From Nonomuraea corallina (GTDB lineage Bacteria > Actinomycetota > Actinomycetes > Streptosporangiales > Streptosporangiaceae), in assembly GCF_027620315.1 (NCBI RefSeq), contig NZ_JAPNNL010000007.1, forward strand, positions 1-64,000: DNA of 64,000 nt, written 5' to 3'. The notes under the pieces are model-generated. The model had not been told where the DNA came from. It ran no database searches and was given only the letters and a program-made list of their open reading frames with translations. Positions 15,417 through 22,742 of this stretch are shown here, in pieces. The first letter of the stretch is position 1; each line of letters begins with the position of its first letter. Both the position numbers and the translations under genes were made by a program.

Positions 15417-17465
15417 GTGATTGTTGGAGATGACCCGGTATACGCAGAGAGTGACCGCCTGGGACGGAAATCTCTGGCCGGAAACTGGGCCGACACCATT
15501 ATCAATACAAAGGCGCCATTCGGCCTCGTATTCGCTGTTACTGGCCCGTGGGGGTCAGGAAAGACTTCCATGCTGAATATGATGGAAGAAAAGCTACGGG
15601 CATCAGATGTGACAGTACTCAAGTTCAACCCATGGCTATTTTCTGGCACCGATCAACTAATCAGCCATTTTTTCGGAGAGATGGCGAGCCAACTCGATTA
15701 CGAAGACCCCAAACAGAAGGAGATTGCAGGCAGACTAAAGAAGTATGGCACCCTATTCTCCCCCCTTAAGGCAATACCGGTTATCGGTAGCACTCTTGGC
15801 GGCGCAGCAGACGCTGCTACGACTATTGGAAAGTATTTGGAGGACACGCAAAGTCGAGGCGTGGAAGAGCAACGAAGATTGATCGAGGATTCTTTGCGGG
15901 AACTCGATAGCCCCCTGGTTCTAGTCGTCGACGATATCGACCGCCTCACGGGTCAAGAAATACGCGATGTACTCCGAATGGTCCGTCTTACCGGCGCGTT
16001 CCCCAACCTCATCTATCTACTTTCCTTCGATCGACAGCGCGTTGAATTGGCGCTGAACGAGGACGGCCTTCCCGGAAGAGCCTATCTCGAGAAGATTGTT
16101 CAGGTTATGTATGATGTTCCGGTTGTCGTACGAGACAGCCTGCGCAATATTCTGCTAGACGAACTGAATCATGCCGTTCAAGACACCGGCTACTCCCGAT
16201 TCTCAGCCGAAGCATGGCCGGACGTGCTGGTTGAGATCATTGATCCACTCCTGAATAACATTCGCGACGTTCGGCGCTACATAGGCCCACTGCGAGCAGT
16301 CCTCACCTCTCTAGAGAACGAAGTTGAACTTGTCGACGTCTTAGCTCTGGAGGCTCTGCGCATATTTCTCCCCGATTCCTATGCACTGCTGCCCCACGCT
16401 GCTCGTTCGTTGACTGACACGGCAGACGCGAGCCACGAGTCTTCTGAGCTTAAAGCGCAGGCCGAAGCGTTCGTCAACTCAGATCAAAATCATGCGAACA
16501 TTCTTCGTTCTCTTTGTGCGCGAATTTTCCCTGCATCGCGACGCCGTTTGGGCGAGTACCAACGCTATGGAGGCGATTGGGAACGGACATGGCTACGAGA
16601 ACGCAGAGTGGCCAGTAATTCCGTCCTATCTTTCTACCTCGAGAAATCCATGCCCTCGACTGTGAAGAGTGCCATCACTGCCGAGACTATCTTCAGCCGG
16701 TTTGAGGACCGAGCCTACCTTGAGCATGTCTTCCAGGACATGGATCCCGCCGGCGCGGAAGAAGTAATCAGAGCTCTGGAAGCATACGAGGAGCAGTTTT
16801 CCAATTGCGACCCGATTCCTTCGGCCATAGTGCTGCTCAATCAGCTGCCACGCCTACAGCGTCCTAAGCGTGGGCTCCTTGACCCAGGCCCTACGATAAC
16901 CATATCAAGGGTCGTACTTCGCCTTCTCCGCCCGATCGCTGACCCCGAGCAGGTCCTAAGGATTGTCAAAGACATCCTCCCCAATCTAGAGCAGTATTCT
17001 ACAAAGTTCGAGCTTACGAGACTAGTAGGACACGCGAAAAATGCGGGGCACAAGCTGATATCAGAAACAGCATGGAAGGACCTCGAAACAAGTCTTAAGA
17101 ACGAGGTGCGTGGCGCTTCCGCTGATTCTCTCGCGACGGAATGGGATCTGTTGCGCCTTCTCTGGCAGACAGGCCAAGGCGAGGATTCTCAGGAATGGCA
17201 TATACCTCTCGAGTTTATCGATCACCCCGCTCTTGCTAGAGCAATTCTCACCGACTCTGTCGGAACGACGCAGTCTCAGAGCCTCGACTCCCGAGCGATC
17301 ACCAAAAAGAAGCATCTCGCCTGGGACATCTTGGTGGAGGTTCTCGGCGACGAGAATGCAATTATTCGCTGTCGAGATGCCGCTGCAAGCATCGATGAAA
17401 CAGCAAATGACGTGATAGAGCTGGTTGATCTATACCTATCAGGGTGGCGTCCCCCTAGGTGGTAG
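15417..17465 (+). CDS. KAP family P-loop NTPase (element cargo)
   Basis: A 682-residue KAP NTPase. GTG at 15,417 sits 8 bases after GGAGG; a TTG at 15,399 has no such site. Walker A is GPWGSGKTS (43-51), the family FNPW motif is at 70-73, and Walker B VVDDIDRL near 170-177. Between them residues about 111-138 (LFSPLKAIPVIGSTLGG...) form the hydrophobic insert that many KAP proteins place at the membrane. The C-terminal 400 residues are helical and unassigned. KAP ATPases are known from phage-exclusion (PifA) and other membrane-linked conflict proteins. GC is clearly lower than the flanks (about 55% in one sampled line), pointing to separate acquisition. Confidence 0.88.
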   Translation: MIVGDDPVYAESDRLGRKSLAGNWADTIINTKAPFGLVFAVTGPWGSGKTSMLNMMEEKLRASDVTVLKFNPWLFSGTDQLISHFFGEMASQLDYEDPKQKEIAGRLKKYGTLFSPLKAIPVIGSTLGGAADAATTIGKYLEDTQSRGVEEQRRLIEDSLRELDSPLVLVVDDIDRLTGQEIRDVLRMVRLTGAFPNLIYLLSFDRQRVELALNEDGLPGRAYLEKIVQVMYDVPVVVRDSLRNILLDELNHAVQDTGYSRFSAEAWPDVLVEIIDPLLNNIRDVRRYIGPLRAVLTSLENEVELVDVLALEALRIFLPDSYALLPHAARSLTDTADASHESSELKAQAEAFVNSDQNHANILRSLCARIFPASRRRLGEYQRYGGDWERTWLRERRVASNSVLSFYLEKSMPSTVKSAITAETIFSRFEDRAYLEHVFQDMDPAGAEEVIRALEAYEEQFSNCDPIPSAIVLLNQLPRLQRPKRGLLDPGPTITISRVVLRLLRPIADPEQVLRIVKDILPNLEQYSTKFELTRLVGHAKNAGHKLISETAWKDLETSLKNEVRGASADSLATEWDLLRLLWQTGQGEDSQEWHIPLEFIDHPALARAILTDSVGTTQSQSLDSRAITKKKHLAWDILVEVLGDENAIIRCRDAAASIDETANDVIELVDLYLSGWRPPRW

Positions 17466-17492
17466 CGCCACAAAAGGTGGAGCCTTCACAGG

Positions 17493-17543
17493 CAGGCTTG
17501 GCGCGGATCAGCTGCTCCTTGATCGAGGAGCGCGCCAAGCCTG
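17493..17543 (+). terminator. Strong hairpin after the KAP gene
   Basis: Perfect 13-bp arms CAGGCTTGGCGCG (17,493-17,505) and CGCGCCAAGCCTG (17,531-17,543), with an inner GATCA/TGATC pairing. It begins 28 bases after the stop. There is no T tract, as is common in GC-rich actinomycetes. It is likely the transcript end of the cargo NTPase. Confidence 0.75.
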
Positions 17544-17639
17544 ACTCCTGCATGTATCACTGTCAGCCTAAGACCTACTTACCTTGGGGATAGTAGGATA
17601 TCTCTAGTACGCGAGGACAACAGCCGGTACCTTCCAGCC

Positions 17640-18041
17640 GTGGCAACCAAAAGCGGGAACCGTCTGGTCAAGTATTGGGGCTTCATAACTTTTGGAATTC
17701 TTGTGGCGGGCATCTTCGGATGGATTCCAGACTTGGCTCCGATACTGCTAGTGGCTTTGTCCATAGCGACAAGCTACTTCTTCATCTTTCGAATGCCCGT
17801 ATGGTGTGGTGCCGTGAACAGAGATGGGACCTACTGTCGCGAGAACGCTTACGGGTTGCTCTTGGGCTGCCACCGCCGGCAGCACAAATGGCAGAAGCTC
17901 AAGATGCGCGTGGCACGATCAAAGTGGGCGCAGCTCAATCGAGGACTTTGGACTCAACCACGCGACTGCATCGCCACGCTCGGCGGAATTGCAACTGTGT
18001 TATCTGGAGTAGCAGCTGTCATTCCTTTGATCATGAAGTGA
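17640..18041 (+). CDS. Small membrane protein with Cys/His motif (element cargo)
   Basis: A 133-residue protein with two N-terminal membrane helices (about 12-30 and 33-50), then a conserved-looking cytosolic block with possible metal ligands (PVWCGAVNRDGTYCRENAYG and GLLLGCHRRQHKW: C-x8-C...C-x4-H), and a C-terminal hydrophobic helix (ATLGGIATVLSGVAAVIPLI). GTG at 17,640 lacks a strong ribosome site. It overlaps tail-to-tail by 11 bases with the flavoprotein gene. Function unknown. It is adjacent to the KAP gene but behind that gene's hairpin. Confidence 0.65.
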   Translation: MATKSGNRLVKYWGFITFGILVAGIFGWIPDLAPILLVALSIATSYFFIFRMPVWCGAVNRDGTYCRENAYGLLLGCHRRQHKWQKLKMRVARSKWAQLNRGLWTQPRDCIATLGGIATVLSGVAAVIPLIMK

Positions 18042-18579
18042 GCGGCGCTCGGCCTAGGCACGTTAACGTCAGGTGCCAAGGGTAGGAATCGATGCGGTCC
18101 CCTCCCATACTTGCCGGGTGAGGCTGAAAATGGCCAGGGCCTAGGAGAACCCGAACTCCCTCCACACGAAGCGTCTCGACGCTGCGCTGGAACGGCTCGC
18201 GAGCTGCGAGGGCGCTGTTTACGAAGGGCAGAATCACCATCGGGATACCGAGGCCGGGCGCTTCGGCGAGCAGGCCGAGGGCGTAGGTGTCGGCGATACC
18301 TTGAGCGAACTTGTTGATGGTGTTGTAGGTCGCGGGGGCAACGATGATCGCATCCGCCCTCGGCGGCTTGGGATCGCCTGGTTTGCGGTACTGGCTGCGC
18401 ACGGGGCGGCCGGTCTGCTTCTCCAGCGCGGGCACGTCGATGAAGTCGAGCGCGTTCGGGGTGGCGACGATTTGGACGGTCCATCCGTCGTCCTGTGCCA
18501 TCGTGACGAGCTTGCCGACGTCGCCGGCGGGTCCTGCGGCGCAGACGATGATGTACAGGACCTTGCCGGTGTTGGTCAC
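18031..18579 (-). CDS. Flavoprotein, HFCD (phosphopantothenoylcysteine decarboxylase-like) family
   Basis: A 182-residue protein of the flavoprotein superfamily. It has an N-terminal Rossmann strand (GKVLYIIVCAAGPA), the FMN-binding core around ADAIIVAPATYNTINKFAQGIADTYAL and LLAEAPGLGIPMVILPFVNSALAAREPFQRS, matching the PPCDC/EpiD pattern (APATxNTxxKxAxGxAD). GTG at 18,579 overlaps the stop of the upstream XRE regulator (GTGA), so the two are coupled. This regulator/flavoprotein pair is common in actinomycetes near mobile elements; the actual substrate is not known. Confidence 0.8.
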   Translation of the reverse strand: MTNTGKVLYIIVCAAGPAGDVGKLVTMAQDDGWTVQIVATPNALDFIDVPALEKQTGRPVRSQYRKPGDPKPPRADAIIVAPATYNTINKFAQGIADTYALGLLAEAPGLGIPMVILPFVNSALAAREPFQRSVETLRVEGVRVLLGPGHFQPHPASMGGDRIDSYPWHLTLTCLGRAPLTS

Positions 18580-20003
18580 GCGGTGACTCCCAGAGATTCG
18601 GCGTACTCCCGCGCTTCGCGTCGGATGCTGATCGGCGCGGTGGCGAGGATGTCGCGGACCAGCCTATGAGTGGTGGGGCGGCTGGTGATTTCCTCGGGGG
18701 CGATGTCTCCGGCGGCCCGCAGGATGTACAGGGCGCGGTCGTGCTTGCCCCACGCGAGGAACGCGCGAGAGGTGTCCAGGAGGACGGTCGCCTTGCGCTC
18801 ATTGACGGGCAAGGCGTTGATGTCGATCCTGCGAGCGTTCTCGATCGCGCTTCCGGCATCGCCAAGGGAGAGGGCGATGTTCACCCGGTGGCACAGGACG
18901 TTGTTCGGGCCGAACGCGGTCCACATGTGGTTGCCGTCGTAGCCGAGTCGCCGGCCTGCGTCCTCGGCCTCGTCCAGGAGTTCGGCGGCGGTGTGCCGGT
19001 TGCTGTGCTGGGCGGCGGCAACGGCCCCGCGCAAGAGGAGTGTCCCGTACACCGACAGGTCGTTCGGGGACGGATGGGCCAGGGCGGCGTTCAGGCGTTG
19101 AGCGGCGCTGCTCGCCATGCCGGTCGCTGCTCGGTGGTGGCCACCGTCCATCAGGGCGTGGGTGATGATGCGGGCGCTTGAGCCCATCATCAGCGGGCTC
19201 TCGCTGGCCTGGGCGGCGTGGACGCTGCGGTCGGCAGCAAGCCAAGCGAGGCCCTTGTCCTCCTGCTTGAGCAGGATGGAGGCGGCCACATGGTGCGCCT
19301 CAGCGGACAGGGCGTGCGCCTTGAGCCGAGCGTCCCCGTCGAGCGTGGCGCACGCAAGGCGCAGAGAGCGGATCAGCGTGGGAAGCATGGCCGCGACCTC
19401 GGAGTATCGGCACGCCTGGTAGCTTCGCTTCGCCCTGGTGACAGCGGAGGCAAGTTGCGACAGCTCCGGGAGCTGGGGGCCGGCGACCGGGTATTCGGTG
19501 AGGGCTGCGGCGAGATCGTCGGCGCCGGCGGCTTCCTCGTCGCGGGTGAGGGGCTGGGCTACTACGGCACTGAACAGGGCGGCCCCCGCGAGGCCGACGA
19601 AGTCACGACGTCGCACTTCGGTCTCGTCCTCTCCGTGTCGGACGAGATCAACGGTAGGCGGCGGACCTGCTGGGCGGGCATCCTGCCGTGGGATGGCTGC
19701 GGCGGCCAGGTCGCGGGGAGCGAGGCCGAGAGCCATGCGGGCATGGTCAGGCATGTGCAGGCCATCCGCGATGCGCTCGAACACCTCCAGGGCGGTGACC
19801 TGCTGGCTTCCGCTCATGATGGCGCTGACCTTGCCCTGGCTGTAGCCGGTCAGGCTGCCGATCGCGGTCTGGCTCAAGCCCCCGTACTGGCGGACGAGGC
19901 GGAAGACTGCGCCGATGTCGCGGGCCTTGAGCGCAGCGAGCATGTCGGAGCGGTGCCATAGCGAGGCGGGGACCTCGTACGGCTCGGCCATGCGTGGCGG
20001 CAT
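18576..20003 (-). CDS. XRE-family regulator with TPR-like C-terminal domain
   Basis: About 475 residues. The N-terminal helix-turn-helix (DIGAVFRLVRQYGGLSQTAIGSLTGYSQGKVSAIMSG region) is XRE type. A linker with RRRDFVGLAGAALFSAVVAQPL follows, then about 300 residues of helical TPR-like repeats. This layout is typical of actinomycete Cro/CI-TPR regulators that may sense peptides. ATG at 20,003 follows AAGGGAAA; 19,991 is an alternative. It is divergent from the small-gene operon at 20,135 and may control it as well as the coupled flavoprotein. Confidence 0.82.
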   Translation of the reverse strand: MPPRMAEPYEVPASLWHRSDMLAALKARDIGAVFRLVRQYGGLSQTAIGSLTGYSQGKVSAIMSGSQQVTALEVFERIADGLHMPDHARMALGLAPRDLAAAAIPRQDARPAGPPPTVDLVRHGEDETEVRRRDFVGLAGAALFSAVVAQPLTRDEEAAGADDLAAALTEYPVAGPQLPELSQLASAVTRAKRSYQACRYSEVAAMLPTLIRSLRLACATLDGDARLKAHALSAEAHHVAASILLKQEDKGLAWLAADRSVHAAQASESPLMMGSSARIITHALMDGGHHRAATGMASSAAQRLNAALAHPSPNDLSVYGTLLLRGAVAAAQHSNRHTAAELLDEAEDAGRRLGYDGNHMWTAFGPNNVLCHRVNIALSLGDAGSAIENARRIDINALPVNERKATVLLDTSRAFLAWGKHDRALYILRAAGDIAPEEITSRPTTHRLVRDILATAPISIRREAREYAESLGVTA

Positions 20004-20134
20004 CCGCGGGCTTTCCCTTCGCACCGGGCGGGCAACGGAAAGTGCCTTCCACTGCTACGCGGTCGCGACCTATCCCGTCAAGGGATGCCACGCGGGGATG
20101 GGCTGGGAGAACGAGAATTCCGACCCTTGATCCC

Positions 20135-20299
20135 ATGGTTACGGAGATGGACAGATGCGGAGCCTGCCGGGGGAAGGGCTGGCGGTTCGTTCGGAAGTCC
20201 TCGGCCGATGCCCGGCTTCGGCTTGACGGTGTGGCCGTGGAGTTGGTGGCGGTCGACTGCTTCGACTGTGCGGGTACCGGCCTGCCGGCGGCGGCGTGA
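20135..20299 (+). CDS. Small DnaJ-type zinc-finger protein
   Basis: A 54-residue protein with two CxxC pairs of the DnaJ cysteine-rich type: CGACRGKGW near the start and CFDCAGTG near the end, with a beta-rich middle (ADARLRLDGVAVELVAV). It should bind one zinc ion. ATG at 20,135 was chosen as the first in-frame start; the ribosome site is weak. The stop overlaps the next gene (GTGA), opening a run of three overlapping small genes. Similar small zinc-finger proteins accompany many AICEs; role unknown. Confidence 0.6.
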   Translation: MVTEMDRCGACRGKGWRFVRKSSADARLRLDGVAVELVAVDCFDCAGTGLPAAA

Positions 20300-20640
20300 T
20301 GGGCGCTGATCAGCTTGTGTACGGTCGGCGGCCCCCGGTGGTCACCGCTGCCCACACTGCGGAGCGGCTGCGTGTGGAGCTGGAGCAGTACGGCGTGGCG
20401 GCCGACGTGCACGAGGGGTACGGGTTGGCGCTGGTGTCGGTCTGGGTCGAGCTGGTCGTGTGGACCGATGGCCATTGGTTCCGCTGGCGCTCGGGCCGTA
20501 CCTCGACCAGCGGGCGGCCCGTCTACGCCTTCGCCCCGGCCTCCGACGTCGTCACCGCCGCGCGCCGGGTGGCGCATCGGTACGGGCAACTCCGCCACGT
20601 CCACCCGTGCCTGCCGTACCTCGCTGGCGAGGGCTCGTGA
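20296..20640 (+). CDS. Hypothetical AICE protein
   Basis: A 114-residue protein. GTG at 20,296 overlaps the preceding stop; ATG at 20,299 is the alternative start. It is an alpha/beta protein (TAERLRVELEQYGVAADVHE, then LALVSVWVELVVWTDGHWFR) with no motif I recognise. It overlaps the next gene by GTGA, so the three small genes are co-translated. Similar small proteins recur in Streptomyces-type elements; function is unknown. Confidence 0.6.
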   Translation: MMGADQLVYGRRPPVVTAAHTAERLRVELEQYGVAADVHEGYGLALVSVWVELVVWTDGHWFRWRSGRTSTSGRPVYAFAPASDVVTAARRVAHRYGQLRHVHPCLPYLAGEGS

Positions 20641-20930
20641 ACGACCTCGACGAGCCTGATCGCCTGCACAGCGCACACGTCCCCATCCGCCGGGGCAACT
20701 TCCGGAAACTGGAGTGGTGGAAGCCGACGCCCGCGCGGCGCGTCCGGGTCCTGGCCTGGACGTGCGACTGTCAGGCCCGGTTCTACGAACTGTGCCAGTC
20801 GGGCGGTGTCGCCTTCATCCGGCGCACCGTGCAGAACGAGGACGCCCCTGAGATCAGCGAGACCCACCGCTGGCGGGTGGGGCAGGGCTGGGAGACCTGG
20901 TCGGCGCTGCTGACTGGTCAGGTCCGATAG
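20637..20930 (+). CDS. Hypothetical AICE protein, Trp/Cys-containing
   Basis: A 97-residue protein from GTG 20,637 (GTGA overlap). It contains CDCQARFYELCQSGGVAFIR, a possible zinc-binding C-x-C...C arrangement, and several tryptophans (EWWKP, WRVGQGWETW). Last of the three overlapping small genes, followed by a 155-base gap to the GntR regulator. Not recognised beyond resemblance to other element-borne small proteins. Confidence 0.6.
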   Translation: MNDLDEPDRLHSAHVPIRRGNFRKLEWWKPTPARRVRVLAWTCDCQARFYELCQSGGVAFIRRTVQNEDAPEISETHRWRVGQGWETWSALLTGQVR

Positions 20931-21042
20931 ACGGGCGCGGCGGCGTGGTCGACTCCATCAAGGCGCGGGTGTCCTGCGCCGTCGCGCTCAGGGGGTAGGA
21001 GTTCATGTCGGCGGAAGCCCTTCGCAAGGATCGCATGCACTG

Positions 21043-21065
21043 CTAGCCTGCTTGGCTAGACAGGC
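21043..21065. promoter_or_regulatory. GntR operator copy 1, upstream of the regulator
   Basis: GCTTGGCTAGACAGGC at 21,050-21,065, two mismatches from the palindromic consensus GCTTGGCTAGTCAAGC. It overlaps a second inverted repeat CTAGCC-N5-GGCTAG (21,043-21,059). It lies 20 bases upstream of the GntR start, fitting autorepression. Confidence 0.65.
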
Positions 21066-21085
21066 ATGTTGAATGTGGGGCTCTG

Positions 21086-21817
21086 ATGTCATTTGAATAC
21101 ACCCCTCCCAAATACGCGCAACTGATCGCCGAACTGGAACGGCGCATCGAGTCCGGCGAGTACCCGCCCGGCTCTCCCCTACCGAGCGAACATCAGCTCA
21201 TGGCCGAGTTCGGCATGGCACGGCCGACCGTCGTCAAGGCCCTGGGCGTGCTGCGCGATCACGGCTGGATCGTCACCCACCAAGGCAAAGGCCGGTTCGT
21301 CCGGGGACGCCCGGCCATCGCCTCCACCCAACAGGTACGCACCGGACGTGAACTGCTCGACCGCAAAGAGGTCCAGGTCTCCAGCCGACTCCTCACAGCG
21401 GGGCCGGCCGAAGCGCCCAACCGCATCGCCTCCTACCTCGGCATCACACCGAAGTCGCCGGTGATGCTCCGCAAGACCCTCGTCACCCGCGACGACGAGC
21501 CGTCCGAGGTCTCCTCGACCTGGGTCCCCGCAGACGTGGCCGAAGGCACGGCACTGACGGACTCGGCCGATCTCAAGCAGGGCGTACGGCGCTACGTCGA
21601 AGCCGCTGCCGGCGTCGAACTGGACCACATCGTCGAGCACGTGACTGCCCGCAACCCCACACCGGAGGAGCGAGACCTCCTCGGCGTCAAGGCCTCGGCC
21701 GCACTGCTGGCCGTCTATGCCGTCGCCTGCGACGCCACCGGTAAACCCTGGATCGTGGTGGAGACGGTCCTCCCCGGCGACCGTCACGAGCTCGAAGACG
21801 CCTACCCCATCCGGTAA
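21086..21817 (+). CDS. GntR family regulator, KorSA-like
   Basis: A 243-residue regulator with an N-terminal winged helix (YAQLIAELERRIESGEYPPG followed by SPLPSEHQLMAEFGMARPTVVKALGVLRDHGW, about residues 9-60) and a C-terminal UTRA ligand-binding domain. By position and family it corresponds to KorSA of pSAM2, which silences the Pra activator and so keeps the element integrated. ATG at 21,086 follows GGGG. Operator copies lie upstream of it and ahead of the Pra-like gene. Confidence 0.88.
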   Translation: MSFEYTPPKYAQLIAELERRIESGEYPPGSPLPSEHQLMAEFGMARPTVVKALGVLRDHGWIVTHQGKGRFVRGRPAIASTQQVRTGRELLDRKEVQVSSRLLTAGPAEAPNRIASYLGITPKSPVMLRKTLVTRDDEPSEVSSTWVPADVAEGTALTDSADLKQGVRRYVEAAAGVELDHIVEHVTARNPTPEERDLLGVKASAALLAVYAVACDATGKPWIVVETVLPGDRHELEDAYPIR

Positions 21818-21830
21818 TCCAACTTTCCTC

Positions 21831-21874
21831 CGCGAACCCGCTTGGTGTACTTGACTAGCCAAGCGGGTTTCGCG
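21831..21874 (+). terminator. Hairpin after the GntR gene, overlapping an operator
   Basis: CGCGAACCCGCTTGG (21,831-21,845) pairs with CCAAGCGGGTTTCGCG (21,859-21,874) with one bulged T. It follows the GntR stop by 13 bases. The loop and right arm contain operator copy 2, so termination and repressor binding share the same DNA. Confidence 0.65.
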
Positions 21875-21905
21875 TTTCATGGAGAGGTAGCTTGGTCAGT
21901 CAAGC
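21849..21905. promoter_or_regulatory. GntR operator copies 2 and 3, upstream of the Pra-like gene
   Basis: ACTTGACTAGCCAAGC (21,849-21,864, reverse orientation, one mismatch) and GCTTGGTCAGTCAAGC (21,890-21,905, two mismatches) match the copy ahead of the GntR gene. Their start-to-start spacing is 41 bp, about four helical turns, which would allow cooperative binding. They sit 36-91 bases before the Pra-like start. Confidence 0.7.
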
Positions 21906-21939
21906 TGACCGACAGGACAAGGTGAGGAGGTGGTGCCAC

Positions 21940-22356
21940 ATGGCTCTACAGGGACCCATTCCGATCTGCTTCGGCCAGATCTTCCCGTACGGGTGCTATG
22001 CGGTGGGTGAGGTCGAGCCGGTCAAGGACTTCGAGGCGTCGAGCAACGGCCGGTTCGTCCAGGCGAGGGACAAGCAGACGGGCGAACTCGTCTGGCAGAT
22101 CCCCGTGATGGACGCCGACCCGTCGCTGAAGGCGGCGCAGAAGACCGTGGCCGTCAAGATCCTCGCTCCGGTGCAGCCGGTGCCCCCGGCCGCGGTGGCG
22201 GGCCTGCCGTTCACGCCGGTCGAGTTCGACGGGCTGACCGTCACCCCGTACGTCAACGGATCCGGACGGCTCGCCTACTCGATTCGGGCTCGGGAGATGC
22301 GCGCTCCTCGCGCTCACGCCAAGGCGGCCGGCAACGGCAAGGAGGTGGCGGCGTGA
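21940..22356 (+). CDS. Pra-like activator of replication, integration and excision
   Basis: A 138-residue protein matching the family annotated as plasmid replication, integration and excision activator. Typical features are the N-terminal GPIPICFGQIFPYGCYAVGE and VEPVKDF, the middle DKQTGELVWQIPVMDADP, VAVKILAPVQPVPP, and GLPFTPVEFDGLTVTPYVNG. ATG at 21,940 follows GAGGAGG. In pSAM2 Pra switches on rep-xis-int and is repressed by KorSA; the operator layout here fits that. It overlaps the next gene (GTGA). Confidence 0.75.
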   Translation: MALQGPIPICFGQIFPYGCYAVGEVEPVKDFEASSNGRFVQARDKQTGELVWQIPVMDADPSLKAAQKTVAVKILAPVQPVPPAAVAGLPFTPVEFDGLTVTPYVNGSGRLAYSIRAREMRAPRAHAKAAGNGKEVAA

Positions 22357-22655
22357 CCGGGCGGCCGTACACGCATCTGTCGATGTCGATCGACCCCGGT
22401 GAGCGTCCCCGTATCGGGATTTCGTTCTATGCCTCGATCACTCGGGCGCGGGCTCGGGTGCTGGAGTCCGGGCGGCCGTACCTGGTCCTGGAGTCCGACG
22501 AGGCGGACGTGACGGTCTCGACCACCGGGGCCGGGCCGGTCACCGCCGAAGACCTGGACATCGCGCGGCAGATCTTCAACGCCGCCGCGCGCTACCTGGC
22601 CGACTGCGAACGCATCCACGCCGAACACGCCCAGGCCACCGACTCGGCGGCCTGA
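22353..22655 (+). CDS. Hypothetical AICE protein
   Basis: A 100-residue protein from GTG 22,353, coupled to the Pra-like gene by GTGA. N-terminal beta strands (THLSMSIDPGERPRIGISFY, YLVLESDEADVTVST) are followed by an acidic/alanine-rich helix (VTAEDLDIARQIFNAAARYL). No recognised motif. A strong hairpin follows, so it ends the regulator-activator transcript before the transfer genes. Confidence 0.6.
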   Translation: MTGRPYTHLSMSIDPGERPRIGISFYASITRARARVLESGRPYLVLESDEADVTVSTTGAGPVTAEDLDIARQIFNAAARYLADCERIHAEHAQATDSAA

Positions 22656-22664
22656 CATGCAAGC

Positions 22665-22698
22665 GGGGCCGCAGGAAGCGGCAACTTCCGGCGGCCCC
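22665..22698 (+). terminator. Hairpin before the transfer/replication operon
   Basis: GGGGCCGC (22,665-22,672) pairs with GCGGCCCC (22,691-22,698), with an inner GGAAG/CTTCC stem and CGGCAA loop. It is a near-continuous long hairpin just after the preceding stop. It may attenuate rather than fully block read-through into the transfer gene. Confidence 0.7.
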
Positions 22699-22742
22699 TC
22701 AACTCTCCCTGACTGCGAAATCACGAGAGGACACGAAGTCTA

